Source: a virus. Taken from it: DNA of 53,204 nucleotides. Positions within the stretch are counted from its first letter, which is position 1, and each line of letters opens with the position of its first letter. Location: positions 1 to 53,204 of IMG/VR virus record IMGVR_UViG_3300020333_000061; one strand, 5' to 3'. Shown in pieces: positions 53,114 to 53,204 of the stretch. A program made the position numbers and the translations under genes. Below the pieces are notes generated by a model. That model did not search any database. It saw only the letters and a list, made by a program, of their open reading frames with translations, and had not been told where the DNA came from.

Positions 53114-53204
53114 AAACATATGTTATAGCAGAGATTGGTATAAATCACAATGGAGATATGAATGCAGCTAAACTATTAATAGATATTGCATCAGTCGCAG
53201 GATG
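53110..53204 (+). CDS. NeuB-like sialic/pseudaminic acid synthase, N-terminal fragment
   Basis: Only the first 31 codons are in the window: MKTYVIAEIGINHNGDMNAAKLL and onward. 'AEIGxNHxGD' followed by 'A-K-x-L-I' is the N-terminal signature of N-acetylneuraminate synthase (NeuB/PseI), which condenses a hexosamine with phosphoenolpyruvate to form a nonulosonic acid. The 4-base overlap with the GT2 gene suggests a glycan-synthesis operon continuing beyond the window edge. The exact sugar (sialic, legionaminic or pseudaminic) cannot be told from this fragment. Confidence 0.8.
   Translation, partial: MKTYVIAEIGINHNGDMNAAKLLIDIASVAG

Overview
The window is a strongly AT-rich (roughly 30% G+C by eye), gene-dense stretch in which every supported gene lies on the + strand and most neighbours overlap or nearly touch. 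It reads as part of the genome of a large T4-like tailed bacteriophage (myovirus). It has a contractile-tail and baseplate block followed by a T4-type replication and recombination set: gp32-like SSB, UvsX, RNase H/FEN, gp41 helicase, family B polymerase, gp45 clamp and gp44/gp62 clamp loader. The gene mix (ThyX, class II ribonucleotide reductase, 2OG-Fe(II) oxygenases, SGNH proteins, conserved small proteins) resembles marine T4-like phages. The host is not shown directly. A heptose-kinase-like gene, an AmpG-like permease and a sialic-acid-synthase-like gene point to a Gram-negative host. I saw no tRNA, integrase, CRISPR array or insertion sequence.

Layout. 1-9.6 kb: C-terminal part of a tape-measure-like protein, a 940-aa tail/baseplate protein with an internal repeat, a gp53-like baseplate protein and a giant 1625-aa baseplate/tail protein. 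9.6-15 kb: ThyX, a short divergent family A DNA polymerase-like protein, two proteins of unknown function and a GH6 (cellulase-family) glycoside hydrolase. 15-31 kb: the replication core, interleaved with a Mom-like DNA modification protein, two DNA methyltransferases, two paralogous tiny basic proteins, a class II RNR, a eukaryotic-type (GSII) glutamine synthetase and a ClpP-like protease.

31.1-45.7 kb: an accessory block lying between the two clamp-loader genes (gp44 and gp62), which are neighbours in T4. It encodes four SGNH-hydrolase-like proteins, two radical SAM enzymes, two ATP-pyrophosphatase (QueC-like) proteins, an HldE-type sugar kinase, a protein joining an amino-acid:[carrier protein] ligase-like domain to a GNAT-like domain, a PIG-L/LmbE deacetylase, an AmpG-like permease, two prolyl-hydroxylase-like and one AspH-like 2OG oxygenase, and an ATP-grasp ligase. 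The tight overlaps suggest two co-translated runs, separated by a Ser-rich putative surface or virion protein. This is the best candidate for an undescribed system: a phage-borne small-molecule or glycan modification pathway. The product cannot be deduced from sequence alone.

45.7-53.2 kb: gp62, an Nmad1-like protein, a Cas4-like Fe-S nuclease, a SLOG-fold protein, a ribbon-helix-helix protein, two GT4-type and one GT2-type glycosyltransferases, a zinc-ribbon protein and the start of a NeuB-like sialic/pseudaminic acid synthase. This is probably the beginning of a glycan-synthesis region that continues past the window.
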